In this document: piece after piece, positions 33,814-35,258 of the stretch | How the letters are laid out: every line of letters begins with the position of its first letter | Numbering within the stretch: position 1 is the first letter of the stretch | NCBI GenBank assembly: GCA_020445565.1 | Contig: JAGRGI010000178.1 | Coordinates: forward strand, 1-35,258 | DNA from: Chromatiales bacterium | GTDB taxonomy: Bacteria; Pseudomonadota; Gammaproteobacteria; JAGRCI01 | Direction of reading: 5' to 3' | Length of the DNA stretch: 35,258 nucleotides | The notes under the pieces: generated by a model | The model's database searches: none | Told to the model about the DNA's origin: nothing | What the model saw: only the letters and a program-made list of their open reading frames with translations | Translations under genes and position numbers: made by a program

Positions 33814-34687
33814 TGTAGCGGGTTTGCTCCAGCACCATGCTGTTGCGCTCGTGCTGATAGTTGATATGCCGTAGGAAGCTGGTGCCCAGCAGGACCTGTT
33901 TCTCCGTGGCGTTGGGATTGATGGCGCCACGCACTTCGCGTACCTCGATGTTGCCGACACGAATGGTGTCCAGCTCCACGCGGTACGCGGTGCTTTTGCC
34001 TACCGCCGTCATTACCTCCAGCGGTTCGCCGCGGCTCAGGCCCAGTTCGTTCGCCAGGGCTTCCGGCAACATTACCAGACTGGCGCCGGTGTCGAGTAGA
34101 AATTCCACCGGCTTGCCATTGACCTCGCCGTCCACCAGGTACTGGCCGTTAGGATTGGGGTAAAGGGTGAGTTTGCGGGTCGTGGTCGGCCGGTCGGCGT
34201 CGCGGACGAACTTGGCCAGGTCACCGGGCAGGTGTGGCTCGACGAAGTGGATGAACTCGTCCACCTTGGGAATGAACACCGACTCCGCCCACCACTGTTC
34301 GTGGTCCAGACTGGCGGAGCGTCCCAGCACAACCGCGATGGCAATGATCACCACCCCACGCACGGCGCCAAAGACCATGCCGAACAGTTGGTCGTGGCTA
34401 TCGCGGTGGTGGCGGAGAAACACCCGTGCGACCAGGGCGCTGATCAAGGAGAGCAGCACCAGTGTGGGCACGAACACCAAACCTATCGCCGCCATATGGC
34501 GCGTGGGTTCGTCCGGGATGTCCTCGCGCAGGTATTCGCCCATCCAGTCGCCGTAATGCACGGCCACCAGTATGGCGACGATCCAGATAAGCACGGAGAG
34601 CAACTCGCGCACCAGTCCCCGGCCCAGACCCAGGGCTGCGGAGACCAGGATGATGGAAGCGATCAAAATATCGGTAAGGCCGGGCAT
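33806..34687 (-). CDS. CvpA-domain protein fused to retropepsin-like aspartyl protease
   Basis: The 293-aa product has a CvpA/colicin-V-production-type membrane domain (residues about 1-160, four helices, TDILIASIILVSAALGLGRGLVRELLS). It is joined to a clan AA aspartyl protease domain (about 170-293) with the catalytic D-T-G at 199-201 (LLDTGASLVMLPEALANELGL) and a C-terminal hydrophobic motif LLGTSFLRHINY. This matches the TIGR02281-type single-domain retropepsins, which act as dimers, but those carry one helix rather than a CvpA domain. The protease probably faces the periplasm. There is no clear ribosome-binding site at the ATG. Confidence 0.85.
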   Translation of the reverse strand: MPGLTDILIASIILVSAALGLGRGLVRELLSVLIWIVAILVAVHYGDWMGEYLREDIPDEPTRHMAAIGLVFVPTLVLLSLISALVARVFLRHHRDSHDQLFGMVFGAVRGVVIIAIAVVLGRSASLDHEQWWAESVFIPKVDEFIHFVEPHLPGDLAKFVRDADRPTTTRKLTLYPNPNGQYLVDGEVNGKPVEFLLDTGASLVMLPEALANELGLSRGEPLEVMTAVGKSTAYRVELDTIRVGNIEVREVRGAINPNATEKQVLLGTSFLRHINYQHERNSMVLEQTRYIN

Positions 34688-34782
34688 GGGAATGGACTGC
34701 GAAGCGAAGGGAGCTAAAAAGTATCAAGAGGCCATCGCCTTGTCCAACGGGATTGACGATCGTTGACGGAAAGACAGAGGAA

Positions 34783-34808
34783 ACCACGCACACCCGTCCG
34801 TGCGTGGT
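34783..34808 (-). terminator. Secondary hairpin downstream of nirB
   Basis: ACCACGCAC (34783-34791) and GTGCGTGGT (34800-34808) form a perfect 9-bp stem with an 8-base loop. On the minus strand it is followed by only a short T-rich run (TTTCCTC), so it is a weaker second terminator behind the nirB one, or a barrier upstream of the CvpA fusion gene. Confidence 0.45.
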
Positions 34809-34870
34809 GCAGCCCCTTATCCCCACCGCCTACGCATGGCCAACCGAAGGGCGGGTCGTTATCCGCGAAC

Positions 34871-34906
34871 AAAAAACCCTGCCAGGGTCGGTGCCCTGGC
34901 AGGGTT
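34871..34906 (-). terminator. Rho-independent terminator of nirB
   Basis: AACCCTGCCAGGG (34875-34887) pairs with CCCTGGCAGGGTT (34894-34906), a perfect 13-bp stem with a 6-base loop. On the minus strand it is followed by a T-tract (TTTT after the stem), 26 bases after the nirB stop. This is a strong intrinsic terminator for the gene ending at 34933, and shows nirB is the last gene of its transcript. Confidence 0.9.
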
Positions 34907-34932
34907 GGCCTTGGTCCGGATGCTGGGTGGAA

Positions 34933-35258
34933 TCAGCCGGCCAGGCGGGCCAAGGGCTGGAATTCGCCTTCCTCGGCGCCCTGGGCGCGTTCCGTCCAGG
35001 GATCGATCTGGGCGAATTCCTGGGATTTCATGAACCTTTCCGCATAGTTTTTACGCTTTTCGGGGTTGTCCACCAACGTCTCCTTCACCGCGGTCAGGCC
35101 GATTCGCTCGATCCAGGGAGCGGTTCGCTCCAGGTAGTGGGCGGTTTCGCGGTAAAACTGAATGTAGGCGGCGCAATATTCCAGCACTTCTTCAGGGGTG
35201 CTGACGCGGGTCAGCAGATCGGTGACGCGGACCTTGATGCCGCCGTTGCCGCCGACGT
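34933..35258 (-). CDS. nirB: Nitrite reductase [NAD(P)H] large subunit NirB, C-terminal part, truncated by window
   Basis: The frame runs to the window edge. The visible 107 or so residues include VGGNGGIKVRVTDLLTRV, then EEVLEYCAAYIQFYRETAHYLERTAPWIERIGL and NRKNYAERF-like KRKNYAERF. This is the conserved C-terminus of the siroheme/4Fe-4S nitrite reductase large subunit, the cytoplasmic enzyme that reduces nitrite to ammonium. Partner and upstream genes (nirD, nitrate reductase) lie outside. The tail after about residue 85 of this part (QGAEEGEFQPLARLAG) is typical of the end of the protein. The NarX/NarL-like pair elsewhere in the window may regulate it. Confidence 0.9.
   Translation of the reverse strand, partial: VGGNGGIKVRVTDLLTRVSTPEEVLEYCAAYIQFYRETAHYLERTAPWIERIGLTAVKETLVDNPEKRKNYAERFMKSQEFAQIDPWTERAQGAEEGEFQPLARLAG

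Overview
The window (about 60% GC by eye) reads as a chromosomal segment of a sulfur-metabolising, nitrate/nitrite-using gammaproteobacterium, probably near the Chromatiales/Ectothiorhodospiraceae-type sulfur oxidisers. Supporting signs are gammaproteobacterial neighbourhoods (dnaK-dnaJ; nudE beside yrfG and cysQ), a NarX/NarL-type pair, the C-terminus of assimilatory-type NirB, two sulfurtransferases, a SoxW-like double thioredoxin and a small Gly/Tyr-rich secreted protein resembling sulfur-globule proteins. The genus assignment is inference.

Layout. 1-1774: end of dnaK, a strong terminator, dnaJ. 1775-2235: no convincing gene. 2236-8738: a tight five-gene operon in which all four junctions are ATGA stop/start overlaps: a GSA-aminomutase-like class III aminotransferase, a PHP phosphoesterase-GT4 glycosyltransferase fusion, a phosphatidylserine decarboxylase homologue, an Mpo1/DUF962-like membrane protein and a PEMT-like phospholipid methyltransferase. 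This is the best candidate for an undescribed system; I infer production of a modified, glycosylated or N-methylated membrane (phospho)lipid. 8759-13039 (minus): nudE-cysQ (coupled), a double-thioredoxin periplasmic protein, DUF4126 and an HPP-family membrane protein. 13286-13936: yrfG-type HAD nucleotidase. 13955-14308 (minus): HTH-less S24 peptidase-like protein, divergent from an Atm1-type ABC exporter, which is followed on the plus strand by an unusual CCA-adding enzyme lacking the HD domain, a NarX-like kinase without a periplasmic sensor domain, a NarL-like regulator and a rhodanese.

20303-22900: sparse accessory stretch with small membrane or secreted hypotheticals and a mercaptopyruvate-type sulfurtransferase. 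23232-25052: 7TM-DISM diguanylate cyclase, convergent with the sulfur-globule-like gene. That gene and a Pat/YfiQ-type acyl-CoA-synthetase/GNAT fusion diverge from an intergenic region holding a perfect 14-bp FNR/Anr-like palindrome. 28317-33813: a minus-strand TonB receptor plus YfiR/DUF4154 pair, divergent from an outer-membrane porin, a flavinylated FMN-binding protein and a PepSY-TM protein, plausibly a metal uptake or extracytosolic electron-transfer module. 33806-34687 (minus): CvpA fused to a retropepsin-like protease. 34933-35258 (minus): NirB C-terminus followed by a clear terminator.

No tRNA, rRNA, CRISPR array or insertion sequence was recognised. Starts were chosen by ribosome-binding site, overlap with the upstream stop and homologue length; several are uncertain and are marked.
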